From Phaeosaccion multiseriatum (lineage: Eukaryota > Ochrophyta, other classes), in the NCBI GenBank assembly GCA_965112735.1, contig OZ218954.1, forward strand, positions 3,038,001-3,102,000: a stretch of DNA of 64,000 nt, written 5' to 3'. Of the stretch, positions 39,056 through 49,727 are shown one piece after another. A program made the position numbers and the translations under genes. The notes below the pieces were generated by a model. That model was not told the origin of the DNA. It did not search any database and saw only the letters and a program-made list of their open reading frames with translations. Position 1 is the first letter of the stretch. Each line of letters starts with the position of its first letter.

Positions 39056-42000
39056 CCTACCTCGCCCTCTCTATCATCCTCCCTCCTTCTCTCCCCTCCC
39101 TCCTTCCCTTCCCCTCCCTCCTTCCCTTCCCCTCGCTCCGCTCCCTCCCCTCCCCCCATTCAGCGAGCTCATCTCCGCCGCCCTTCGCAGCAAGCTTCAT
39201 CAGCCCGGGGAGGGAGGAGGGCCAGGAGGACACAGAGGAGGGCACAGAGGCAAGAGCGATAACGTAGACCCTGCCACAGAGCAGCGATCAAGGGCCTTTG
39301 CCAGCACCGCTCGACAGCACAAGACCCTCTTCGCGGAGTTCTTTACCGCCTTGGATAAGACCCTTCCCAAGGGAGGGATGGCAGTGGATGGAGGAGGGCA
39401 GGGTGGGGGTGGGGGTGGCTTGAAGATGACCGTGTTCCACCCCCCCAAGGACGAGCACGAGATGGAGGCCCGCGTGGAGGCGGCGAAGAAGGGCATGTCA
39501 CACTACACAAGCCCTGTTAGGGCACCCTCGCTGGGCGCGACGCTGGGCGACGGTCCTTGGTCCACAGCAGGTGTGTGCGTGTGTGTGTGTGTGTGTGTGT
39601 GCTTGCGTGCGTGTGTGTGTGCGCGCGTGTCTCTCTCATCCCTCTGCATGTACACAAGAACCCCACTATATGTTGAGTCTGCGGATCTGCCCTGCCCCTG
39701 TCTCCTCCCGCTGCAGGTTGTATTGTAGAGTGGGGGGTCTCCCTCGCCCTCTTCTTCCTTGACTCTCTCGCCTGTGTTCTTCCTTGGCTCCTGACGCTCC
39801 TGCTGTGCATCTCTCCCCCTCAAATTGTGCTCCTCTCCTCTCCTCTCTTCTCCTCTCCCCTCCCCTTTCCTCCCCTCCCCTCCCCTCCTCTTCTCTCCCC
39901 TCCCCTCCCCTCCCCTCCCCTCCCTTCTCCCCTTCCCTTCCCTCCCCTCTCCCCTCCTCTCCTCCCTTCACTCCTCCCCTCCCTCCCCTCTCCTCTCCTC
40001 CCTTCACTCCTCCCCTCCCTCCCCTCTCCCCTCCTCTCTTTTCCTCCCCTCCCCTCCTCTCCCCTCTCCGCTCCTCTCCACTCTTCCCTCCCCTCCCCTC
40101 TCCACTCTTCCCTCCCCTCCCCTCTCCCCTCTCCCCTCTCCTCTTCTCCCCTCCCCTCCCCTCCCCTCCCCTCCCCTCCCCTCCCCTCCTTTCCTCTCCT
40201 CTCCTCTCCTCTCCTCCTACCACCCCAACAACCAAACAGTGGCAGGCCTGGATCCATTCAGCCCCCCGCTCAACGGCAGAGGCAAGTCCGAACCCCCAGG
40301 CGGGGGCAGTAGTGGCTTTGCTCTCTCTTCCTCTTCCTCTTCTGCTTCTGCTTCTGCTTCTGCATCCAAAATCCCCTTCGACCCCTTCGAATCCATATCT
40401 ACCAGGTGAGTGAGTGAGTGAGTGACGGGGGGATTGTAGTAGATGGATGGTAGTGGATGGATGGCAGTGGATGGATGGCATTGGATCATCAATCCTGTGT
40501 TCTCACTCACTCACTTACTCACTCCATTCCTTCCTCCCTCCGTCCCTCACTATCTCACTCACTCACTCACCTACTCACTCACTCCCTCCGTCCTCAATTA
40601 TTCACTCATCAATCGTGAGGCCCGTGAGTGAGGCCATGAGGCCGTGAGGCGCATCTTATTTGACCCCTCCTCTCCGCTCTGTTGCCATTTTGTTGCCTTG
40701 CCCGTTTTCTGTCCCTCCCGCACCACTGCTGCTACTGCACCCCCACGCGCCCACGTACATCCTTACTCGTCGATCACCCTTCCACTCGAACCATCAACCA
40801 TCCAACCAATCAATGAATCAATCAAATCACAGTGGAGGAAGCGGAAGCTTGAACCCTTTCGGCACCACCACCACCACCTCCTCCTCCTCGCTCGCGTCAC
40901 CCCAGGCGGGAGCAGGTCCCTCCTCCAAGCCCCCTCGGGGAGATGCCCGGGGGGGTACCCAGGGGGTCTCCTCCTCCCTCACTTCCATCTCCAGAGCTAC
41001 CTCCTCCTCTGGCCCCAGCCACAGTGCTTCCCGAAGCTTGCCTGGCTCTCCTTTGGCTGCCAGCTCTTCCCCGTCGGGAGGGGCATCGGGTAGTAGAACC
41101 ACGGCGAGAGCGAAAGAAGCAGCGCTTTCCACGGTGTGTGCATGTGTGTGTGTGTGTGTGTGTGTGCATGTGCGTGCATGTATGTGTGTGCATGTGTGTG
41201 CCTCTTTTTTCGCCATCCCCTTCCACGGAGTGTATGTCGCTCTTGGGGTTTGCTTTCGCTCACGGTCTGCCCTCTCCGTCGGCATCTAACCCACCCATCC
41301 CTTCTGTCCACCCCTGGTCACCCCTGCACTCCCTCCCTTCCTCCCCTCCCTCCCTCCCTCCCTCCCTCCCTCCCCTCAGCTCTCCACAATGGGCTTCAGT
41401 CGCGAGCGATCCGAGGCTGCCCTGTCCAAGACTGGTTGGGACACTGCCCGCGCTGTCGATGCCCTCTTGGCAGAGGGCCCCAGCGGAGCTTCACCCTCTT
41501 CCAAGTCGCAATCGCCCTCAAGGTGGGTAGAGGCATATGGGGGTGGGTAGAGGCACTCACTCACTCACTCACCCACTCACTCACTCCCTCACTCACTCAC
41601 TCACTCGCTCCGTTTCTAACTCCCTCACTCACTCACTCACTCACTCACTTACTCATTCACTCACTCACCCCCTCACTCACTTACTCACTCACATAATTGC
41701 TCACTCACTCGATATGCTCGTCCCCTCTCCCATCCTGTGTCTTGCTGCTTCACAATGTGGTGCTCTACCCTCACACCGCGCATCGCCAACACACACACAG
41801 CCTCCCTGAGTCCACATCAGACCCTAAGCTTGCCAAGGAGGGGGGAGGCAAGAAGAAGAAGGAGGGCGTTAAGCAGAACGACCTGTTCTACACAGCCGCC
41901 ACAGACGTTCTCGTGCCCACAGCAGGAGGAGCAGGAGCAGGAGCACCAGGAGGAGGAGGAGCAGCAGCAGCAGGAGGAGGAGGAGGAGGTGCAACAGGAG

Positions 42001-43529
42001 GAGGGCTGTTTGCTACCCATATGGGACCCGGTGGTTTGCTGGGACAGGGGGGTCCGACTGCAGGAGGGTTAGGGTCTTCGGGTTTGCAGCCTCCACCTTC
42101 GAAGCAGGACCTCATCTCTGCATTGGATCCCGATGCGGTGGCTTCGTTTGATGCCAGTGGGGCAGCGGCGGCCACTAAGGCGGCAGCCTTGACGAATGCC
42201 ACAGCAGTTGGTGATACATCACGAGGAGCAACAGGAGGAGCAACAGGAGGAGGAGGAGGAGCCTCGACGACAGTCCCCCCCCACAGCCGTCGCTTCTCTG
42301 CTCCTCCAGGAGCGGTTCCTCTCATGGCGGCATCATCCCCCTCACCTTCATCTACATCCTCATCCTCGTCGTCATCTGCAGGCATGGGAGGGGCAGGGGG
42401 AGTGTCGCAAGGGGGAGGGGTGCGAGGACCATCACACCACGCTAGTGCAAGTATGTCACCCCCACCCTCCCGGGCGGTGGGGGGCAGTGGGCTTGGCCCG
42501 GGGGGGGTACCTTTGCCGCCCCAGGGGGGTTTGCCACCCCAGGGGGGTTTGCCGCCCCAGGGGGGTTTGCCGCCCCAGGGGGCATCCAATGCTCCTGCTG
42601 CTCCGGCCCCAATGTACCCATCGCAGCAGCCGCAGCAGTTGGGGCTTCAGCAGCAGCAGCAGATGCAGCAGCAGGGCGTTATCAGTCAGGCTCCTCGGGA
42701 CCGGCGCTACAGTGCGCCACCCACCTCCATTGTCAACGCGCAACAACAGGCCTTCGAGCAGCAAAAGCTCGACCTTCAGCGCAAGCACGAGCAGCAAAGG
42801 AAGGCGCTGGCGGCGAGGAGGGCGAGCGATGGGGTTGGTGATACAGCAGCAGCGGCAGCAGTTGGTAGTACAGCAGTTGGTAGTACAGCAACTTCTTCTG
42901 CTACTTCTACTGGTGCTGGTGCTGGTGGTGCAGGGCCGGGTGCTACTACAGCAGTTGGAGGTTCAGGGGTCCGGGGATCGGCGCCGCGAACGGCGGCCCC
43001 GGTGGGAGGCATGCATTACAAGCCCCCAGCGGCTTCTGGGCCAACTGCTGCCGCTGCTGCCAAGGCTGCCACAGCTGCCAAGGCTGCTGCTGTCATACCA
43101 CCTGCTGCTTCTGCTTCTCCAACTCCTGGTGCTACAGGGCCTGGTGCTTCAGCTGCTGCCAATGCTAGCAAGACTGGTGCTCGGGGCGGCGCGCCGAGAG
43201 GAGGAGGAGCCGTCGGGCCAGGAGTTGGGGTGCCACCGAGGGGGATGGCGGCAGAGAGGCAGCGGAGGGTGAGTGTGGACGGGGGGGCGCTGGGCGGGGC
43301 TGCTGTACCACCAACTGCTGCCCATGCCGGCCCCATGGCTGCTCAGCAGATGCAGCAGCAGCAGCAGCAGATGCTGATGCAGCAGCAGCGACAGCAGCAG
43401 CAGCAGCAACAGCTCAGGTTGCAGCAACAGCAGCAACAGCAGCAACAGCAGCAACAGCAACCTCGGGCCATGATGCCGGCTTCAGCCTCTATGCAGCCCA
43501 TGCCTCGTGGAGGCGGAGCTGTGGGGCTA

Positions 43530-43580
<51 letters not shown>

Positions 43581-43696
43581 ATGCAGCTGCAACAACAGCG
43601 TCAGCTTCAGCTCCAGCAGCAGCAACTGCAGCTTCAGCAGCGCCAGGGCGGGTTGGGCGCGGGGGGGGCTGTACTCATGCCCCAGCAAGGGAGCAT

Positions 43697-43749
<53 letters not shown>

Positions 43750-43810
43750 TCAGGATGCAGCAGCAGCAGCAGCCTCGACCGGGCATGGTGGGAGGGAGTA
43801 TGATGTCTCC

Positions 43811-43848
<38 letters not shown>

Positions 43849-44183
43849 TCAGGATTCAGCAGCAGCAACAACAATTGCAGCAGCAGCAGCAGCCTCGACC
43901 GGGCATGGTGGGAGGGAGTATGATGTCTCCCCAGCAGCAGCAGCAGCAGCAGTACTTGAATCAACAGCAGCAAATGGTGATGCAGCAACAAGCAGGCTCA
44001 CAAGGACAGGGACAGGGGCAGCAGGGGATGATGCCCCCTCGGGGAGTGATGGGTGGGCAGCATATGGGCATGCCACAACAACAGCAGCAGCAGCAGCAGC
44101 AGCAGCCGCAGCCGGGTGGAAATCCGAACCAGCAGCAGCAGCAGGGGCCCAGGGGGGCGGGCTGGGGTGCAAGTAGGAACTAA
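26766..44183 (+). CDS. CYFIP/Sra-1 WAVE-complex subunit with UBA, DPF/NPF and polyQ extension
   Basis: Twenty-nine exons give 2465 aa and every phase closes: 26766-27361, 27584-27733, 28139-28361, 28842-29360, 29631-29707, 30177-30265, 30708-30838, 31124-31210, 31408-31521, 31648-31773, 31972-32220, 32467-32546, 32695-32827, 33241-33393, 33914-34026, 34444-34630, 35431-35520, 35877-36011, 36278-36353, 36442-36551, 36826-36969, 37344-37490, 37917-38053, 38219-38350, 39164-39570, 40240-40405, 40833-41133, 41380-41522, 41801-44183. Residues 1-~1440 follow [91 protein letters not shown] and [13 protein letters not shown] binds Rac1 and holds the WAVE complex, which activates Arp2/3. The extension has DPF, DPF and NPF motifs, a UBA domain ([20 protein letters not shown], ~1625-1660) and a Gly/Ala/Gln-rich tail. 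Confidence 0.88.
28565..28835 (+). repeat. (CTC)n tract before a CYFIP acceptor
   Basis: A near-continuous CTC array ends six bases before the exon-4 acceptor CATCGCAG, acting as a very long polypyrimidine tract. Similar tracts lie at 30516-30590 and 30960-31112 before exons 7 and 8. Confidence 0.95.
33414..33705 (+). repeat. GGTGAGTGAAGTG minisatellite in CYFIP intron 14
   Basis: Variable GTGAGTG(A/G)(A/G)GTGG units follow the weak true donor AAG|GTTAGT. Each unit contains a strong 5' splice-site word, GGTGAGTGA. Confidence 0.9.
33801..33913 (+). repeat. (CA)n tract before the exon-15 acceptor
   Basis: A CACA/CACGCA array runs up to the acceptor ACACAG|GTGCGG. Confidence 0.95.
34040..34240 (+). 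repeat. (GGGGA)n minisatellite
   Basis: A GAGGGG pentamer array follows the exon-15 donor. A complementary CTCCC array at 34300-34375 precedes the exon-16 acceptor in the same intron. Confidence 0.95.
34918..35430 (+). repeat. (CA)n/(CACGCA)n array of about 510 bp
   Basis: CACACA with GCACAC and ATACAC variants, ending at the exon-17 acceptor CACACGCAG|GCG. Confidence 0.95.
35757..35876 (+). repeat. Introner-like segment, copy 1 (CYFIP intron 17)
   Basis: This starts CTACGATGGTGTGGTTGC, passes CTCCCTCGCAGAAACCCG and ACGCGTCTGTATACTCACTC, and ends at the acceptor of CYFIP exon 18. A homologous segment on the opposite strand ends at an acceptor of the HADHA-type gene (62420-62545). Confidence 0.85.
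36264..36277 (+). repeat. Dispersed word at a 3' splice site (CYFIP exon 19)
   Basis: TGTATCACCAACAG directly precedes exon 19. The next intron ends with the same 14 bases (36428-36441, before exon 20) and has another copy at 36403-36415. Confidence 0.85.
36428..36441 (+). repeat. Dispersed word at a 3' splice site (CYFIP exon 20)
   Basis: TGTATCACCAACAG is identical to the acceptor of the preceding intron, and its final AG is the splice acceptor. Confidence 0.85.
38446..39008 (+). repeat. Higher-order minisatellite in CYFIP intron 24
   Basis: About ten units share GTAGTGGAGGAGAAGGG and AGTACTGAATCGGATGTG. They alternate between two spacer types: GAAGAGCAGTGGATTGGACT (longer unit) and TGGAGTGGATTGGACT (shorter unit). 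Confidence 0.9.
39826..40215 (+). repeat. (CCCCT)n/(CTCCT)n tract before CYFIP exon 26
   Basis: About 390 bp of CCCCT and TCTCC units form a polypyrimidine tract upstream of the acceptor AACCAAACAG|TGG. Confidence 0.95.
42518..42590 (+). repeat. 21-bp coding repeat (LPPQGG)
   Basis: Four copies of a 21-bp unit (GGGGGGTTTGCCGCCCCAG) encode repeated GLPPQG in the CYFIP extension. Confidence 0.9.
42645..44140 (+). repeat. CAG/CAA arrays encoding polyglutamine
   Basis: Multiple (CAG)n and mixed CAG/CAA runs encode Gln tracts in the last CYFIP exon. A unit around CGACCGGGCATGGTGGGAGG is duplicated at about 43775 and 43895. Pure CAG runs at 43700-43750 should be polymorphic. Confidence 0.95.
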
Positions 44184-44614
44184 GGCCTTTGTCGTGCCTA
44201 AAAACGAAAATCCACAATATACATTTGTCTTTAAAACCCACAAATGATGTTGTAGGAAGTTGCGCGTTGTCCCAAACAAAACAGACTGTCCGCCGTGGCC
44301 TCTATTATCTATCTATCTACACACCCCGCTCGGCCTAACCACTCGTCCCTCCCTTCCTTCTCATGGTCGGCCGGCCCTGGGCCTGTCCTCCACTCTCAGT
44401 CGCTTCACCAAAGCAAAGCGCCTTCCTCGTGTGCTTCATCTGGCTGCTTCATCGCCAGTACAGCTGCCCCCTTCTTCCCCGCAGCCTATAACCAGCGTAG
44501 GTAGGTAAGGACTCGCTCAGGTTGTCTCCCTCCTCTTCCGAATCTTCATGATACATACCCAAAGCAAACCCCTCCTTCTCTCTATCTTCTCTTGTCCCTC
44601 ACCCCAAGCACGGC
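44184..44614. other. Spacer between convergent genes
   Basis: No gene is seen. AT-richer sequence with ATATACATTTGTC directly follows the CYFIP stop and could carry its 3' end. A short CTAT repeat lies near 44308. Confidence 0.5.
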
Positions 44615-47600
44615 TTAAATGCAGCTGCTACCGGACCACGAGCATGCGAAGGCAGATCCTGCCCAGCAGTTGCACGAGTCAGCGTCGGTGAAGGCACCGC
44701 AGCTACCTGCCCACCCCAGGGAGGCGCAGTTGACGCCCGTGGGAGGTGCCACCGGGGGAGGAGTGGGGGCTGTCACAGGAGGGGGAGTGGGCGCTGGGCC
44801 ACCGCCACCACCGCCAGTGCCGCAGCTGCTACCGGACCACGAGCACGCGAAGGCAGACCCCGCCCAGCAGTTGCACGAGCCGGCGTCGGTGAAGGCACCG
44901 CAGCTACCTGCCCACCCCAAGGAGGCGCAGTTGACGCCCGTGGGAGGTGCCACCGGGGGAGGAGTGGGGGTTGTCACAGGAGGGGGGGTGGGCGTTGGGC
45001 CACCGCCACCACCGCCAGTGCCGCAGCTGTTGCCGGACCACGAGCATGCGAAGGCAGACCCCGCCCAGCAGTTGCACGAGCCAGCGTCGGTGAAGGCACC
45101 GCAGCTACCTGCCCACCCGAGCGAAGCGCAGTTGACGCCCGTGGGAGGTGCCACCGGGGGAGGAGTGGGGGCTGTCACAGGAGGGGGAGTGGGCGCTGGG
45201 CCACCGCCACCACCGCCAGTGCCGCAGCTGGTGCCGGACCACGAGCACGCGAAGGCAGATCCTGCCCAGCAGTTGCACGAGTCAGCGTCGGTGAAGGCAC
45301 CGCAGCTACCTACCCACCCCAAGGAGGCGCAGTTGACGCCCGTGGGAGGTGCCACCGGGGGAGAGGTGGGAGGTGCCACCGGGGGAGAGGTGGGAGTGGG
45401 TGTGGGAGGAGCGGTTTCCGGGGCGTAGATGGCGTCTGTGCACAGCTCAAATGGCAGGATGGGGTTAGGGTAGTTCTCCGTGGATGCAGGTAGAGGAGAC
45501 TGCAACAGCAGCAACGACGGAAGGGCAGGAAGGGGTAGGGCAGCAGCCAAGGGAGGGTTGGGGTGAGATCGACTGTGTATGAGGGGGAAGCAGCAGCACA
45601 AGCAGCAGTAGCAGCAGCGAAGCTTCGAAAGGGCACACACACTCGCATGATGGGACCCCGAGTCTGAGGTGAGGGGAGGGGGAGAGGAGTGAACAAACTC
45701 AAACTTACGTTGGGCCCGAGCTCCACGCAAGATCCAAACGAGGACTGCTGACCAGTGCCTAGTTGGTTGCCCGAGCTGATGCCAATATCGTAGAAGGCCG
45801 CTCGGCCGCCTACATTCCATGTGCCTGAATGAAGAGAAGCACAGCATAAGGGGGTGGGGGAGATGAAACCGAAGAGGAAAGGGAAGATTAGAACCCGCTG
45901 CTGTCTCAGAAAACACCCCTGGCTGCCGCTCTCTGCCTCTTCGAGGGCAAGAAGGGCAAGGTAAAGGCAGGCAGGCGGCGAGACAAGCTGAAGCGCCCTC
46001 CCCACAAGACGTTAGGTAGCTTATAGGTAAATAAGCATATGGAACAGGGCGTGTGTGTGTGTGCTCTTCCTCCTTCCTTCCTTCCTCCTTGTCACCTTCG
46101 AAAGCCCACAGAGCCGTGTCCGAGATTCCGATGAACACCGCATCGGAGAAGAGGCTGAGCGTTGAGCATCCAGTCACCGCGGACACGCGGGCCCCGTTCT
46201 CCTGTAGAGCGAGGGCACAAGCCACAGAGAGAGAGAGAGAGAGAAGCAGTGGTCAGCCTCGGAGCTTTCTTTGGGCGGCTGAGACTTGCTTGCCCCTCCA
46301 AGGGAGTTGTATGTCTGTCCGTTACAAATCACGACTGCCCTTTCCACCCATCAGTCCCTTCACTCTCTCCCTCCCTCACTCACCCAGTCAAGGAAGAAGA
46401 CCGGCACTTGGAAGGTAGCAGCGGCGCCATTGCCGTTGAGGCTCAGGGCTGTTCCGGTTCCGTCGCCCTGGAAAGTGATGGTGGTGGAAAAGAAATCACC
46501 GCGAGCCTGGAGAGAGGCTCCTCCACTGCCTCCGTTGCATCCTATGCCGCTTCCGATGGCGAAGGACACGCCGTCAAACACCACGTCGAAGAGGCCCGAC
46601 CTCTCGCCGCTGAAGTCAACGAGGGAGATCTGTTGGGGGGGGGTGCGGGTTGGAGGCAAGTAGGGGAGGGAGGGAGCGTACGTGAGACAAGACAGGTTCC
46701 TTTCTTTCTCGACTCGTCAGAGACTCGTAGACGGTGGTGATGTATGAGCTTTGGTCTGATGAGGTGAGGTAAGGCTAGTGTCTGTGTGTGTGTGTGTGTG
46801 ATGCTTACAATGAGGGTTTCGCCCTCTTCGGCGACGGTTACGAGCTGGCTGGTGCCGTCGCCGCAGACGAGGTCGGGTGCAGCAGTCCAGATGGTGGTCA
46901 GCGTGTCGAAATCGAACTCCTCTGCGGCACAGGGAGGGGAGCGGGTGCACACAACAGAGGTCGAGGGCTTCGTATCAGCACTGGGACGATGAAGATAGGG
47001 GTGCAAGTGAACGAAAGCAAGCAATCCATCTCACCACCCCCACCCGAGTAGCTTCACCTCACTCCTCTCTCTACGTGCAAGCCTCACTCCTCGATCACTC
47101 ACTTCTCATTCCCTCGCAGGCGCTAGGAAGCTCCACCCCGTTGTATCGAAGGGAGTCTCCGTAAATGGCATCCGTGCACAGCTCAAAGGGCAGGATGGGG
47201 TTAGGGTAGTTCGCCGAGGATGACGGCGTAGGCACCTGCAAATCGGAGGAGACAGAAGGGCAGGGTAGGGGGCAAGGCTTGGGGGTGAGATCGACATCCC
47301 ACTGCACAAGAGGGCGTAGGAGTGCCTGCAAGCAGCCAGAGATGTGCAGCAGTGGGGACGGCGGAGGGCGAATACACTGAAACTGAAACTGGCAGCAGCA
47401 GCCAGCAGCAAGGAAGGCTTCGAAAAGACATACACAGGCACGGCGGGGGACATTGAGTCGAGAAGAATGAGAGGGGAGAGGCAGGCAGGGCGGTAAAAGA
47501 AGATACATACAGGAGCAATGGCACACACTTACACCGGGGCCGAGCTCCACGCATGTTCCAAACTGAGACTGCTGCCCCGTGCCTCGCTGATCGGCCGGTG

Positions 47601-48933
47601 TGGCGACATCGTGGAAGGCAGCTCGGCCTTGCACTTCCCACGTGGCTGGGGAAGGGGAGGGGGGGTAGAGTTTGCATTTGCATCGAACGTGAGCAATAAG
47701 CAACGACAAACAACAACACTTCATTGGCCCAGCCACCCCACCCGCAAGGCCACGCACACGACACACAGAGCCCAGTTGTTGTTCCGCCTTCCTCAGAGTC
47801 ACATACACACAGTCCCAGTTCTCTGCTGCTCACTTTCAAAAGCGGACAGTCCGGTGCCTGTGATGCCGGTGAAGATGGCATCGGACCCGAAGGTGAGCTT
47901 GGTGGAGCAGGAGGACTGAGCCGACGCATCGGCTCCATTTTCCTGCAAAGAGAAGAGCGGACGGTGCCCACAAAGCAAAGCGGGCAGACACGATAGGGCG
48001 GGCAGACAAGGCAAGAAGGCAGACAAGCAGGTGGTGAGGTAGGAAGGAAGGAGACAAGCGGTTGGCCAGCAAAGGACTGGCTGTTGGGGCTTTGCTGTTG
48101 TTGCTTAGACAACTCACCCAGTCGTTGAAGAAAGCCGGCACATTGATGTCCACATCGGCACCGTTGCCGCTGAGAGACAGTGCTGTTCCACTTCCACTGC
48201 CGTTGAAGGTGACCGACCCCTCCGCCGCATCTCCGTTGATGTCCAAGGAGGCTCCCCCGGAGCAGGAGGATGTAGCGAAGCTGCCGACAGAGAAGGTTAC
48301 GCCATCGAAGACGACGTCGTAGGTGCCAACGTCGATCTGTGGTTGTTTGGTTGGGGAAGGGTAGGGGGGAGGGGTACGAGAGGGGTGGAGCGTCAGAGAC
48401 GTCAGGCAACGGAGTTTTCATCCCTCCAGGCCTACTTACAATCAAGGATTGGCCCTCGTCCGTGACATCGACGGCCTCGCCGCTGCCACAGGTGAGGGAT
48501 GAGGAAGCGGTCCAGGTGGTGGTGTCGCTGTCCGCATCGTACGTCGCTGTGTGATGGTCAGAGCAGAGAGAGGGCATGGAGCGAGCGGCAAATAGGAGGC
48601 AGCACACCACAGGGATGGAGAGCGCAATGAGTGAGCCACCTGTGTGTGTGTACAGGAGACGAGATCCTTGCCACAGGCATCGTACGGAACAAACAAGAAC
48701 CTCCAAAACGGGGTGGACTCGGAGAGGATGCCATGCATGCCCGCACGGTCCACCTCAAGAACAGGGCGAGAGTCTCAGCCATTGCAATGTGTGCATCCCG
48801 CGCAAGCTCCCCATCCAAGCCTGTACTCACATGAGAGGTCGCACCCGGACGGCAGAGAAACCTCCGCGGCCAACGAGAGAGACGCCGCAGTTCCGAGAAG
48901 CAGTAAGCTGAGGCGCTGGCGGGCACTCGCCAT
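44615..48933 (-). CDS. Secreted modular protein: two large repeats plus four Cys-rich repeats
   Basis: Eleven exons in reverse order (48933-48831, 48546-48440, 48336-48118, 47942-47834, 47645-47533, 47235-47103, 46921-46809, 46629-46384, 46201-46096, 45824-45709, 45499-44615) give 749 aa; phases close. A signal peptide (RQRLSLLLLGTAASLSLA) opens it. Exons 2-6 and 7-11 encode two copies of one ~195-residue module: a LTCG/LVCGDG segment, FDVVFDGVSF, GTALSLNGNGA..FFLDW, ENGA..CST, GRAAFYDIG..GTGQQS and NYPNPILPFELCTDAIY. Then a Pro-rich linker leads to four nearly identical 6-Cys repeats (NCASLGWAGSCGAFTDAGSC and NCWAGSAFACSWSGSSC) joined by PTPPPV linkers. I do not recognise the family. The design suggests a cell-wall or surface protein (inference). 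The start at 48933 opens the signal peptide. Confidence 0.8.
44620..45400 (-). repeat. Four ~201-bp coding repeats
   Basis: Near-identical units in the last exon encode the Cys-rich domain plus Pro linker. The start word GCAGCTG..CCGGACCACGAGC recurs at about 44622, 44823, 45025 and 45226. The very low divergence suggests recent expansion or gene conversion. Confidence 0.92.
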
Positions 48934-49727
48934 GCCGGTGCAGTAGGTACGTAGGTAGCTGCTGCTGTCCTTGGATACAGATTCCACCCAACAGGCAGGT
49001 GCTTGTGTGTTTGTGGGAAGCACAAGCGCGGCCTCGTCTTTATCTTTTCTTTTCTTTTCCCTAACTTACTTTTTTCATGTTGTATCTGAACTTATTTGAT
49101 TTTCGGGCCGATTTTCGGCCCTTTTCGTTCGCGGGAGCCCTTCTGTCCATTTTCCCTTTGTGAAAGATTTAACATCTCCAGCAAGGGGTTCTTTTTTTTC
49201 CCCCTTTCTCAGCAGCCCAACTCCAGTGCACCAGCAACTTCCACACTTTCTCTGGCCGTCATGCCGTGCCGTGACGAGTGAGCCGTGGAGTTGCGTGAAG
49301 AGCTCTGGTATGAGACCCTACGGCCAGCAGGAGCTGAGAGCACCCTTTCCCCTTCTAACCGCTCTAGCTAACATCCGCTAAGGAAAAGGGGGGGGGGAGG
49401 GGGGATGTAGGTATGCGCGCGCGTGTGTGTGGGTGCATGTATATGTATATGTGTGCATGTGGGTGTGTGAGTGTGTGAGTGTATGGGTGTGCGTGTGGGT
49501 ATTTGGGTGTTGGAGTGGGAGGGGGGGAAGGTGGGGTGTGGATGACGTGTCCCCTGTTGAGATAAATCGTTGTCGACACTAGATATCGATCTCTTCCCGC
49601 CTCCGTTTACTTCTTTCTTAAGGTGCTATGTAGCTAATAAGACGCTTTCCCGCAGCTCGTGCAAGTACGTCACTAGTCTCTAGGAGAGAGACATCACAAC
49701 GCGACAATTGTCGGTCGAATTCTTAAA
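48934..49727. other. Promoter flank of the secreted-protein gene and spacer
   Basis: No gene is seen. A TTTTCTTTTCTTTTC tract lies near 49045, and a small hairpin (GGGCCGATTTTCGGCCC) at 49105-49121. A GT-rich stretch (49415-49505) contains GTGTGTGAGTGTGTGAGTG. Confidence 0.5.
49105..49121. other. Short perfect hairpin
   Basis: GGGCCGATTTTCGGCCC can form a stem of seven base pairs with a three-base loop, 170 bp upstream of the secreted-protein start. Its role is unknown. Confidence 0.4.

Noticed and set aside
39164-44183. Splitting the CYFIP model into two genes (core and UBA/polyQ protein)
   Set aside because: All four introns after the core close in phase and no start codon with a promoter-like region is evident between them. 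It remains the main alternative and is stated as such in the findings.
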